Of a stretch of DNA of 16,807 bases, positions 9,601 to 15,236 are shown piece by piece. The DNA is taken from the NCBI GenBank assembly GCA_947627815.1, contig CANQXN010000020.1:1-16807 (forward strand). The letters are read 5' to 3'. A model generated the notes under the pieces. That model worked only from the letters and a program-made list of their open reading frames with translations, did not search any database and was not told the origin of the DNA. Each line of letters opens with the position of its first letter. The stretch's first letter is position 1. This stretch comes from an uncultured Clostridia bacterium (GTDB taxonomy: Bacteria > Bacillota > Clostridia > Oscillospirales > CAG-272). Position numbers and translations under genes: made by a program.

Positions 9601-10046
9601 CATCCGACAATGCCGTCGTTGGGCAAATAGAGGCATTTGACGCCGTTTTTGGTCTGCACGATCGCGATCTGTCCCTCGTATTTTACCGCGTTTTCATCGG
9701 CCACATATTTGGGGATCGGCGTGCCGTTTTCATCTAACAGATCCTTGCCGTCTTTATCGGTGAGCGTCACGCCGGCATAGGCGGTCGTGATCTCTTCGGC
9801 ATAGGCCAAGATGGCGTCGCCGGAGATTTCGGCACGCTGGGTGCCGTTCGGCTCCTGCTGATACTTGGCCAGGTAATCGGTATACTTGATGGCGGAAAGG
9901 AGGTCGGTCAGCGAGCTGGAAACACCGCTCCCCGATGAAGAGGAAGCGGTCGAAGCCGGTGCGCCGTGAACGGCCGCGCCGGGGCCGATGACCGTCAGAA
10001 CCGCCAGCAGGCAGGCAAGTATTTTTGTGAATTTGGAAGGTTTCAT
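6624..10046 (-). CDS. Large secreted solute-binding protein with N-terminal CBM-like domains
   Basis: 1140 aa from ATG 10046, about two to three times the size of an ordinary CUT1 binding protein. The frame is open further upstream, but AGGAGG (10059-10064) and the signal peptide that begins at this Met (MKPSKFTKILACLLAVLTVI) favour this start. Residues 1-30 are the signal peptide; no proper lipobox cysteine follows it. Residues about 120-296 and 320-495 look like two carbohydrate-binding-module-like beta-sandwiches (GWHIQVPDTGKYNLVIRY and QWVRYSIEVPESGFYSLVLR, each ending in an N-D/N-T-I-x-LE strand). Residues 510-600 are mostly helical. From about 646 to 1110 a family-1 solute-binding fold follows: VITVWTTLGRDQ, SILAGVGPDVSMG, FSMLFYRADVFLDMGI followed by APTTWREL, and AWEFMKWFVSAETQTNYAN. 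It should capture a glycan at the cell surface for the two permeases downstream. The exact ligand is unknown. Confidence 0.9.
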   Translation of the reverse strand: MKPSKFTKILACLLAVLTVIGPGAAVHGAPASTASSSSGSGVSSSLTDLLSAIKYTDYLAKYQQEPNGTQRAEISGDAILAYAEEITTAYAGVTLTDKDGKDLLDENGTPIPKYVADENAVKYEGQIAIVQTKNGVKCLYLPNDGIVGWHIQVPDTGKYNLVIRYLPNDGTTGEASKTTSIERTLYINGRVPYYEARFLTMTKVWRDDEASFQQDENGVVMIEDASGNKVPQFKTDINGNEVKADKVQAPEWRTYIGMDSTGYETLPLLFYFQKGDNTIALEGQREAMFVSSISLEPADELPDYDAYVKAYRDKGAVNYSGDPIKIQAEYPTATSENTVYATNDRTSYITEPQSAANVKMNTLGGDGGEKWQTLGQWVRYSIEVPESGFYSLVLRFKQSVLAGTFSSRTLRVRLASETEATVPFEEAYYLQFNYSDDWQVGAINTGDGVALNLYLEKGVNDIELEASFGNMSEILRQVSNSLQTINNIYIKILRLTGTTPDANRDYGFYDIMPDDVDELLVQSIRLQEISDMFEEQTGTAGSHAKTLQTVSLLLERMGSNQANIARNMTNLKNQLGTLGTWLQTSMNQPLQLDYLQVQSPDTPEKEFPKAVENFFQALWYEISMFFVSFNNNYDTLGTMEEIDEDNVITVWTTLGRDQAQIIRNLITNGFNSKTDGYSVVLELVAGGSLIPSILAGVGPDVSMGHGSGDVINWAIRSAVIGVDEMEGYDEVASWFTDAAMIPLTLRELYWSGDVSEEEKAEAYAFTPADYEEYERVKQEYEATYDREYAVPLGQYAYHVAREKGYYAVKYTDKSDNTEYYYKETVYGLPETQNFSMLFYRADVFLDMGIQAPTTWRELTAIIATLQKNHMEVAFPTALGGLNLFLYQMGGELYADDGRKIALEKDVNLEAFEYLCSFFEQYRFPVTYDFANRFRSGEIPIGIMDYGTYTQLSVYATEIKGLWQFVPLPAYVDYDADGNEIWRNNDSVSGVSAIIMVRNEERTEDKTKQAWEFMKWFVSAETQTNYANELTALLGSVSKHQTANVEALESLPWTTAEKNNLMAQFANLAAVPEYPGSYIISRYVNFAFLAVYNDNADAADSLQSYVIEINKELTRKRQEFGMAYFDISYTGSDETPDTTGK

Positions 10047-10058
10047 AAATGCCCGTTT

Positions 10059-10064
10059 CCTCCT
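10059..10064 (-). promoter_or_regulatory. Ribosome binding site AGGAGG of the solute-binding protein gene
   Basis: A perfect AGGAGG lies 12 nt before ATG 10046. The gap is longer than the usual 6-10 nt. The alternative in-frame Met codons further upstream have no comparable site and would bury the signal peptide, so this site decides the start. Confidence 0.75.
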
Positions 10065-10102
10065 GAAGTAATGTCTGTGCATCAGTCTGCCATCGCAAGA
10101 CG

Positions 10103-10122
10103 CCCGGCCGGAAAAAGCCGGG
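10103..10122 (-). promoter_or_regulatory. Leader hairpin upstream of the binding-protein gene
   Basis: CCCGGC / GCCGGG arms (10103-10108 and 10117-10122) with an 8-nt loop lie in the untranslated leader, about 40 nt before the ribosome binding site. No T-run follows. It may simply structure the long 5' leader; a regulatory role is not shown. Confidence 0.3.
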
Positions 10123-10352
10123 AGCTGCGCGACTGGGTCGGGATTTTGCCAAGCAAGGCAATCAGTCAAAAGCAGTTTCGCGTATCCTGCGCCTCGTCGT
10201 CACGCGCACACGCGCGTGGGAAGACGAATAAGATATGCGAAAAACAGGCGAAAACAGAGGGACAAACCGCCCGCGCCTTGCTGAATCTCACGGAAATGGT
10301 TCCGGACCGCGGCTTCTTTCCGTTCGCGCAAAGGCAAGGGGTTCTTCCCTGC

Positions 10353-10378
10353 TTTTTCCCGGGAAGTTCCCGGAAAAA
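10353..10378. repeat. Near-perfect palindrome in the operon leader
   Basis: TTTTTCCCGGGAA (10353-10365) faces TTCCCGGAAAAA (10367-10378) with one bulged C and almost no loop. It lies between the leader terminator and the coding region, about 300 nt before the start codon. No T-run follows on either strand, so it is not a terminator. It could be a protein operator, or an RNA stem that competes with the upstream terminator; I cannot tell which. Confidence 0.4.
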
Positions 10379-10404
10379 TCACCGTTTTTTCACATATCTC
10401 TGAT

Positions 10405-10432
10405 AAAAAGACGACCGCAGGAGTGCGGCCGT
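10405..10432 (-). terminator. Intrinsic terminator in the leader, probable attenuator
   Basis: Read on the minus strand, ACGGCCGCA and TGCGGTCGT (10424-10432 and 10411-10419) form a 9-bp stem with one G-U pair and a CTCC loop. CTTTTTATC follows directly. It lies about 32 nt downstream of the predicted start site of the promoter at 10471-10499 and upstream of the binding-protein gene, with no coding sequence between promoter and hairpin. The position fits a transcription attenuator, or the end of a short (about 60 nt) RNA. Confidence 0.6.
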
Positions 10433-10470
10433 GTCAATACAGGCAGAGGATCGCGCTATTTGTTGTTACA

Positions 10471-10499
10471 ATAATATCATAATTCCTGCTTTTTGTCAA
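10471..10499 (-). promoter_or_regulatory. Sigma-A type promoter of the ABC transporter operon
   Basis: On the minus strand TTGACA (10494-10499) and TATTAT (10471-10476) are separated by exactly 17 nt: a perfect -35, a -10 with one mismatch, and optimal spacing. The predicted start is near 10464, which gives a leader of about 420 nt before the ATG at 10046. No closer promoter of similar quality was seen in the leader. Confidence 0.7.
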
Positions 10500-11020
10500 G
10501 CGAAAAAAGAGGGGACGGCCGTCGCCCGGCGGGCGGTTTGCCCCGCTTTTCCCATGGCATTTTTACTAAATCCGGAAAAATTTATCAACACGCCTCCGTG
10601 CGTTTCTTCCCTTGACCGATTTTGAGCGGCGCGAATGGTAAATATAAATTACTGTTATAATTGCTTTTTCATGCTTTATTTTAGTTTATTTGATTGATTT
10701 TTAATCATATAAAAAAATTTTATATTTTTATGTGTATTTTTATTTACGCGCTTTCTCTCTCGGCGCGGCGCGAAAACGCGAAAAAGGCATTTGTGCATTA
10801 TAGCTAAAAAAGCGCCGCTTTTTTCTACACCGTTAGACTGTCTCGCCCCGTCCGCCGGGCGAGCGCGTGCGGGGGAAGCTGGCAGCGCGTGGGCGGCAGA
10901 TGGCGGGAGGTGAGGACGGCAGATGGCGGGAGAAGTGGGGGAGCGGACGCGAGCAAGCGTCGGTGACAGACGGCGGGCGAAAAAAGCGGGCGTTAGAGAC
11001 GCAAGAACAAAAAAGACGGC
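10500..11020. other. Non-coding gap between two minus-strand operons
   Basis: I see no convincing gene here. GC-rich flanks enclose an AT-rich stretch at about 10640-10740. Palindromes include ATATAAAA-aaa-TTTTATAT (10707-10725) and AAAAAAGCG-c-CGCTTTTTT (10806-10824). A plus-strand extended -10 (TGT-TATAAT, 10653-10661) has no -35 and no gene to serve. The open frames on the plus strand at 10867-11304 have compositionally biased, unfamiliar products and overlap the DUF6062 gene on the other strand. Confidence 0.6.
10895..10979. repeat. Degenerate 23-nt G-rich tandem repeat
   Basis: GGCAGATGGCGGGAG occurs exactly at 10895-10909 and again at 10918-10932, a period of 23 nt. A weaker copy, GACAGACGGCGGGCG, lies at 10965-10979, about two periods on; the copy between is hardly recognisable. 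The region is non-coding as far as I can tell. It may be decayed repeat DNA or a G-rich structured stretch. Confidence 0.5.
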
Positions 11021-11083
11021 AAAAAAAGAGGAGCGCGGCTTGCTTCCCTTCCCTTGCGGGAGCGGACAGGCAGAGCCGCGCTC
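11021..11083 (-). terminator. Intrinsic terminator of the DUF6472-DUF6062 operon
   Basis: GAGCGCGGCT (11031-11040) and AGCCGCGCTC (11074-11083) form a perfect 10-bp stem around a 33-nt loop that can itself fold partly. In the minus direction the stem is followed by CTCTTTTTTTGCC, a proper T-run. It begins 7 nt after the end of the DUF6062 gene. Confidence 0.8.
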
Positions 11084-11089
11084 TTGTTT

Positions 11090-11818
11090 TTATGATTTTT
11101 CCTTTTCTTTGGATGGCATTTCCCGTCCGGCAAGGTGCGCCACGGCGCGCTCCACCGCGTCTTTGGCGCTTCCCAACGGCTCGTCGCCGTACCGATAGTC
11201 AAAGGAGCGGCAGAAGCGGGAGACATCCTCCCCAAGCGAGGCAAGATAAGCCAAGGAAGACCCCGCGAAATCCTCATAGAGCGCTTCAAAGCGCTTTTTG
11301 TTGACGCGCACGGCGGCAAGATCGAAAAAGGCGGCGAGATGCCAGAGGCAAATGCCGTTTTGCGCCCTGACTTTGGCGACAAACGCAGCGTCACTTTCCC
11401 ACATATACAAGGCGTTATCGAGCATCCGGCGGAAGTTGCCTTCCACCCGATCGCAGACATAGCAGGAAGACGCCAATGCGTCGAGCCGCTTTTTTCCCTT
11501 TTCGGGGGTGGCGCCGAACGGCCCTTTTTTGTTAAGGGCGCCCGAAAGCGCTTGCAAATGGCTTTCCAGCATCAGCGCCAGCGGCAGCCGTTTGGGGCGC
11601 TTCAGCATTTTTTCAAAATGGGCGCGGCAAAAACCGCTTTCATTGGTTTTGATCCGGATATCCGGTTCCATCATAGAAGCGCCCAAGATCCGATCGAGTT
11701 CATCGGCCTCGAGCTTTGACCAAAGCGCGCAAAAGGGACATTCGGCGCCGCCTGCCGCTTTGGTATCAATGGCATGTTCAAACGCCTCGTTGATGGGAAT
11801 GGTATAAATGGTTTCCAC
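11090..11818 (-). CDS. DUF6062-family Cys/His-rich protein (GTG start)
   Basis: 242 aa, soluble, no signal peptide. I recognise the opening (ETIYTIPINEAF, then AECPFCAL) and MMEPDIRIKTNESGFC as the DUF6062 family of Clostridia, from memory. Two similar Cys/His sets are visible: CPFC (27-30) with CRAH (64-67), and CYVC (119-122) with CLWH (157-160), spaced 33 and 34 residues apart. They look like two duplicated metal sites, probably zinc, which is inference. The start is GTG at 11816-11818, read as Met; no ATG fits the N-terminus and the only nearby ribosome site is weak (GGAAAG about 11 nt upstream), so coupling to the DUF6472 gene 50 nt upstream is possible. The tail is Lys/Glu-rich. The function is unknown. 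Confidence 0.8.
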   Translation of the reverse strand: METIYTIPINEAFEHAIDTKAAGGAECPFCALWSKLEADELDRILGASMMEPDIRIKTNESGFCRAHFEKMLKRPKRLPLALMLESHLQALSGALNKKGPFGATPEKGKKRLDALASSCYVCDRVEGNFRRMLDNALYMWESDAAFVAKVRAQNGICLWHLAAFFDLAAVRVNKKRFEALYEDFAGSSLAYLASLGEDVSRFCRSFDYRYGDEPLGSAKDAVERAVAHLAGREMPSKEKEKS

Positions 11819-11868
11819 AGGTTCACGCTTTCCGGACGGTTTTCGGTTCGTTTCTTTCTTAGTTCGTT

Positions 11869-12069
11869 TCAGTTCTGTTTTTGCACGCTTTTGTATTCGT
11901 CGTAATAGCGGTAATAAGGGCAGGCGCTGTTGCGGCCGGCGGAAAAATGCTCCGCCTCGTCCTGGTCCAAATTCTGACGGCAGGTATAGACATCGTAAAG
12001 TTCATCGTAATCGTAAAAAACACAGCTTTCACAATTGACCGACTGCCGTTTGTTCGTCATTTTCTTCAT
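11869..12069 (-). CDS. Small DUF6472-family four-cysteine protein
   Basis: 66 aa from ATG 12069, chosen because AGGAGG lies 9 nt upstream; the frame stays open to 12300 but that extension overlaps the promoter region and has no ribosome site. Cysteines are at 13, 16, 30 and 50 (CESC ... YTC ... SACPYY), in an acidic, Tyr-rich context (YDYDELYDVY). The pattern resembles the DUF6472 family as I remember it. A zinc-ribbon-like fold is likely but unproven. It is the first gene of a two-gene operon with DUF6062 and is divergent from pckA. The function is unknown. Confidence 0.8.
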   Translation of the reverse strand: MKKMTNKRQSVNCESCVFYDYDELYDVYTCRQNLDQDEAEHFSAGRNSACPYYRYYDEYKSVQKQN

Positions 12070-12078
12070 GATCTCTTT

Positions 12079-12084
12079 CCTCCT
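12079..12084 (-). promoter_or_regulatory. Ribosome binding site AGGAGG of the DUF6472 gene
   Basis: A perfect AGGAGG 9 nt before ATG 12069. It fixes the 66-aa start and rules out the much longer open frame that extends upstream to 12300. Confidence 0.8.
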
Positions 12085-12142
12085 GTCATTCTTTTTTTCG
12101 CCAGCGGACGGTTTGCCCGGGCGGGGGCTTTTATCCCCTTTC

Positions 12143-12151
12143 AGTATACCA
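12143..12151 (-). promoter_or_regulatory. Extended -10 promoter of the DUF6472-DUF6062 operon
   Basis: On the minus strand TGG-TATACT (12143-12151) forms an extended -10 element. The A-rich -35 region has no good TTGACA match, which extended -10 promoters tolerate. The predicted start, near 12136, gives a leader of about 67 nt. The promoter lies back to back with that of pckA. Confidence 0.5.
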
Positions 12152-12201
12152 CAGTTTCCCTGTTTTTTTATGAAAAAATTGTTAACATTTGCCGGGATTC
12201 G

Positions 12202-12230
12202 TTGCAGTTTTCCGACAAATGCGATATAAT
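12202..12230 (+). promoter_or_regulatory. Sigma-A promoter of pckA
   Basis: TTGCAG (12202-12207), a 17-nt spacer, then TATAAT (12225-12230): a perfect -10 and a four-of-six -35 at ideal spacing. The predicted start near 12237 gives a leader of about 93 nt. The strength fits the strong codon bias of pckA. No clear operator is seen overlapping it. Confidence 0.8.
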
Positions 12231-12314
12231 AATTTTGATTATAAAATCGGAATCGGGCGCTGTCTCTTTGCTTTTCGCCCCTTTTCCTTTCGTAAAACAA
12301 AAAATTCAGATATA

Positions 12315-12321
12315 AAAGGAG
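12315..12321 (+). promoter_or_regulatory. Ribosome binding site AAAGGAG of pckA
   Basis: AAAGGAG ends 8 nt before ATG 12330. It shows that translation starts there and not at in-frame ATG 12189, which lies upstream of the promoter -10. Confidence 0.8.
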
Positions 12322-12329
12322 TGCTTACC

Positions 12330-14108
12330 ATGACACAGAACAAGTATGTCAGATCCTGGGTAGATGAGATGGTTGCTCTCACCTGCCCCGACAAAGTCGT
12401 CTGGATCGACGGCAGCGAGCTTCAGGCCGAAGGATTGCGGCGGGAAGCCTGCCTGACCGGCGAACTCATCAAACTGAACGAGCAGAAACTGCCCGGCTGC
12501 TATCTCCACCGCACCGCCGTCAACGATGTCGCCCGCGTGGAAGGCCGCACCTTCATCTGCACGACCAAAAAGGAAGACGCCGGCAACATCAACAACTGGA
12601 TGGCTCCCGCCGAAGCCTATGAAAAGCTCGGCAAGCTCTTCAAGGGTTCGATGAAGGGACGCACCATGTATGTGATTCCCTACTCCATGGGCATTGTCGG
12701 TTCCTCCTTCTCCAAAATCGGTTACGAACTGACCGATTCCATTTATGTGGTTCTGAATATGCTCATCATGACCCGCGTGGGCGTCGAGGTGGAAGAAGCC
12801 CTCGGCGACTCCCCCGAGTTTATCAAGGGACTCCACGCCAAGGCCGATCTTGACGAAGCCAACCGCTACATCGTCCATTTTCCCGAAGACAACACCATCT
12901 GGTCGGTCAACTCGGGTTACGGCGGCAATGTGCTGCTCGGCAAGAAATGCTTTGCCCTGCGCATCGCCTCCTGGCTGGGACGCAAGGAAGGCTGGATGGC
13001 CGAACATATGCTGATCCTCGGCATCGAAAAGCCGGACGGCGAGACGCGCTATATCTGCGCCGCCTTCCCCTCCGCCTGCGGCAAGACCAACCTCGCGATG
13101 CTGATTCCGCCGGCTTTCCTGCGCGAAAAGGGCTACAAGGTCTGGACGGTGGGCGATGACATCGCCTGGCTCCGCGTGGGCAAGGACGGCCGCCTCTATG
13201 CCCAGAACCCCGAAAACGGCTTCTTCGGCGTGGCGCCCGGCACCAACGAAAAATCCAATCCCAACGCGCTGGCCACCACGAAGAAAGACACGATTTTCAC
13301 CAATGTGGTTCTCAACACCGACAACAACACCGTCTGGTGGGAAGGGCTTGACAAGAATCCCCCCGTACACGCCATCGACTGGAAGGGCAATCCCTGGGAC
13401 GCCTCCAAATACGACAAAAACGATAAATCGACCTGCGGCGCGCATCCCAACTCCCGTTTCACCGCCAAAGCGGTCAACTGCCCCTGCCTGTCCAAGGAAT
13501 TCAACAACCCCGAGGGCGTGCCGATCGACGCCATCGTCTTCGGCGGCCGCCGCGCCAAGACCGCGCCGCTGGTATATCAGTCCTTTGACTGGGAGCACGG
13601 CCCCTTTGTCGGCTCGATCATGGCTTCCGAAACCACCGCCGCCGCATCCGGCGCCGTCGGCGTCGTGCGCCGCGACCCCATGGCCATGCGCCCCTTCGTC
13701 GGCTACAACATGGGCGACTACTTCGCTCACTGGCTCGACATGGGACACCGCATCCCCAAAGCGCCCAAGATCTTCCATGTGAACTGGTTCCGCACCGATG
13801 AGGAAGGCAACTTCATCTGGCCGGGCTTCGGCGACAACCTGCGCGTCCTGCTCTGGATGCTCGACCGTGTGGACGGCAAAGTCGACGCCGTCGAAACCCC
13901 GATCGGCTATGTACCCGCCCCCGGTGACATCGATACCACCGGCCTCGACCTCTCCGAGGAGACGATGAAGGAACTTTTGAGCGTCGACAAGGAAGCTTGG
14001 CTTGCCGATGTTGCCAACATCCGCGAATTTTACGCCCTGATCGGCGACACCGTACCCGCCGAACTTCAGGCACAGCTCAACGCGCTCGAAAAACGCCTGA
14101 GCGAATAA
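12330..14108 (+). CDS. pckA: Phosphoenolpyruvate carboxykinase, GTP-dependent
   Basis: 592 aa, the usual length of the GTP-type enzyme (EC 4.1.1.32), which interconverts oxaloacetate + GTP with PEP + CO2 + GDP in the cytosol. Diagnostic motifs are in order: DVARVEGRTFI (67-77), YGGNVLLGKKCFALRIAS (197-214), the P-loop FPSACGKTN with its reactive Cys (246-254), VGDDIAW (274-280), NPENGFFGVAPGT (293-305), FGGRRAKTAPLVYQSFDWEH (404-423) and the guanine-site region NWFRTDEEGNFIWPGFGDN (485-503). No key residue appears missing. It has its own promoter and 3' element, so it is a single-gene unit. In a fermenting anaerobe it may run toward oxaloacetate (CO2 fixation for succinate or aspartate) or toward PEP in gluconeogenesis; the sequence does not tell which. 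Confidence 0.98.
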   Translation: MTQNKYVRSWVDEMVALTCPDKVVWIDGSELQAEGLRREACLTGELIKLNEQKLPGCYLHRTAVNDVARVEGRTFICTTKKEDAGNINNWMAPAEAYEKLGKLFKGSMKGRTMYVIPYSMGIVGSSFSKIGYELTDSIYVVLNMLIMTRVGVEVEEALGDSPEFIKGLHAKADLDEANRYIVHFPEDNTIWSVNSGYGGNVLLGKKCFALRIASWLGRKEGWMAEHMLILGIEKPDGETRYICAAFPSACGKTNLAMLIPPAFLREKGYKVWTVGDDIAWLRVGKDGRLYAQNPENGFFGVAPGTNEKSNPNALATTKKDTIFTNVVLNTDNNTVWWEGLDKNPPVHAIDWKGNPWDASKYDKNDKSTCGAHPNSRFTAKAVNCPCLSKEFNNPEGVPIDAIVFGGRRAKTAPLVYQSFDWEHGPFVGSIMASETTAAASGAVGVVRRDPMAMRPFVGYNMGDYFAHWLDMGHRIPKAPKIFHVNWFRTDEEGNFIWPGFGDNLRVLLWMLDRVDGKVDAVETPIGYVPAPGDIDTTGLDLSEETMKELLSVDKEAWLADVANIREFYALIGDTVPAELQAQLNALEKRLSE

Positions 14109-14127
14109 AGGGTTTGAAAAAATGATC

Positions 14128-14165
14128 CCAAGGGGGTGCCTTCTTTCAAGAAGGCACCCCCTTGG
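14128..14165 (+). terminator. Long GC-rich palindrome after pckA (3' element copy A, hairpin 1)
   Basis: CCAAGGGGGTGCCTTCTT and its exact complement (14128-14145 and 14148-14165) form an uninterrupted 18-bp stem with a 2-nt centre, starting 19 nt after the pckA stop. It has no T-run of its own; a C-run, CTTTT and A-run linker follows and leads into a second hairpin. The same layout follows the hydrogenase gene. It probably protects the 3' end or strengthens termination. Confidence 0.7.
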
Positions 14166-14202
14166 AACCCCCTTCAAGAACTTTTAAAAAAAGGGGCAAA
14201 GG

Positions 14203-14235
14203 AAAAAGGAGTGGTGCAAGATCCACTCCTTTTTT
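14203..14235 (+). terminator. Bidirectional intrinsic terminator between pckA and the XRE gene
   Basis: AAAAAGGAGTGG (14203-14214) pairs with CCACTCCTTTTTT (14223-14235) around an 8-nt loop, with T-runs on both strands. It ends pckA transcripts from the left and the convergent regulator gene, whose stop is at 14259, from the right. It is hairpin 2 of the composite 3' element. Confidence 0.85.
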
Positions 14236-14258
14236 GATGTTTTTTCTTGCAAAAACGC

Positions 14259-15236
14259 TTATGATTCGTTGTCCCAATTCAAAAAAACACCCGAGACGGC
14301 GAAGAGGATGCCGGCGATCGGCCAGACCACCCAGGTGATCTCCCAATCGTTTGTTAAAAAGCTCCAGCCGAGATAGACGGCGGTGGCGAGGAGCCAGAAA
14401 ATCGTGGAAAACGCCTCTTTGAGCCGCTTTGCTTTCCGATCGCGCAAAACGCGGTCGCCTTCTTTTAAAAGTTTTTGCATTGCCGCCCACGGGACGCCTG
14501 CCAGAACGAAAAGCAGAACGCCGATGCCCGCCAAGAGAATCGTCACGGCGAGCAAAAGCGCCATGACAAATTCGGTTTTTACCATAAGACCGATAAAAAG
14601 CGGAATCGGCGAGAGAACGCAGAGGCAGGCGGCGATGATATTGTATTTGACATAGGCGGGGCGGTAGGCTTTTTGCTTTTCCTTCACCATGCCGTCGACG
14701 CCGTATTCGGTTTCAAAAGGCTCTTTGTCGATGAAGGCAAAGGGCGCGTTTTGAAAGCCGCAGGAGACAAAAAGGGCGACGGCGGCGGCAACCAAAAGCA
14801 AAAGGACAGTCAGCCCCACGCCTGCGGCCACGGGTTCGGGGATGGGCTGGCTCGGCCGCTCCGCCGCAGCGCCCAAAAGAAGAAGCGGAATCACGGCGAC
14901 GACGCACAAAAAGACGCCGCCGGCGATGCGCTTGGCCGCTTTTTTGCGCCAGGCGAGAAATTCGTTTGCCAAAGCGAGCGGCACCCGCTTGACGGGCGGC
15001 CGGACGGCCTCTTCCGTGGGCGCGGCCTCCTCCTCTTCGATTTCGTCCTTGAGAAGGTAATCGGTGGTGACGCCGAAGAGCTTGCTGAGCGCTAAAATCT
15101 TTTCGAGATCAGGCGCCGCCTGCGCACTCTCCCATTTGGAAACCGCCTGGCGGGACACTTGCATTTTCTCCGCCAGTTCTTCCTGAGACCAGCCGTTCTT
15201 TTTTCGTAAATTGGTGATTTTGTCCGCTAAGATCAT
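14259..15236 (-). CDS. Membrane-anchored XRE-family (HTH) transcriptional regulator
   Basis: 325 aa from ATG 15236, with GGAGG 8 nt upstream; a longer frame to 15299 lacks a ribosome site. Residues 6-61 are a Cro/CI-type helix-turn-helix (ITNLRKKNGWSQEELAEKMQ, VSRQAVSKWESAQAAPDLEK, then LSKLFGVTTDYLL). A Glu-rich linker follows (64-76), then about six membrane helices near 103-123, 137-158, 198-217, 223-249, 276-294 and 301-319; the last pair resembles the C-terminal WLLATAVYLGWSFLTNDW / WPIAGILFAVSGVFL segments common in clostridial HTH membrane proteins. It probably binds DNA from the membrane in response to an envelope or ligand signal; target and signal are unknown. It stands alone, convergent with pckA, and could act on its own upstream dyads. 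Confidence 0.88.
   Translation of the reverse strand: MILADKITNLRKKNGWSQEELAEKMQVSRQAVSKWESAQAAPDLEKILALSKLFGVTTDYLLKDEIEEEEAAPTEEAVRPPVKRVPLALANEFLAWRKKAAKRIAGGVFLCVVAVIPLLLLGAAAERPSQPIPEPVAAGVGLTVLLLLVAAAVALFVSCGFQNAPFAFIDKEPFETEYGVDGMVKEKQKAYRPAYVKYNIIAACLCVLSPIPLFIGLMVKTEFVMALLLAVTILLAGIGVLLFVLAGVPWAAMQKLLKEGDRVLRDRKAKRLKEAFSTIFWLLATAVYLGWSFLTNDWEITWVVWPIAGILFAVSGVFLNWDNES

Noticed and set aside
10047..10169. Upstream extension of the binding protein to a start at 10169
   Set aside because: It would add 41 residues before a normal signal peptide, and no ribosome site supports it; AGGAGG precedes 10046.
10572..10584. DnaA-box-like TTATCAACA next to an AT-rich stretch, possible origin
   Set aside because: There is one imperfect box only, and no dnaA, dnaN or further boxes nearby.
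10653..10661. Plus-strand extended -10 (TGT-TATAAT)
   Set aside because: It lies in AT-rich DNA where such matches arise by chance. There is no -35 and no plus-strand gene behind it, so it is mentioned but not listed as a promoter.
10867..11304. Plus-strand open frame that could be a small gene
   Set aside because: The product is Arg/Gly/Gln-biased, partly from the 23-nt repeat, and overlaps the terminator and the 3' end of DUF6062. No ribosome site was seen.
12306..14177. Minus-strand open frame of 623 codons covering pckA
   Set aside because: pckA is unambiguous on the plus strand with promoter and ribosome site. The antisense product has no motif.
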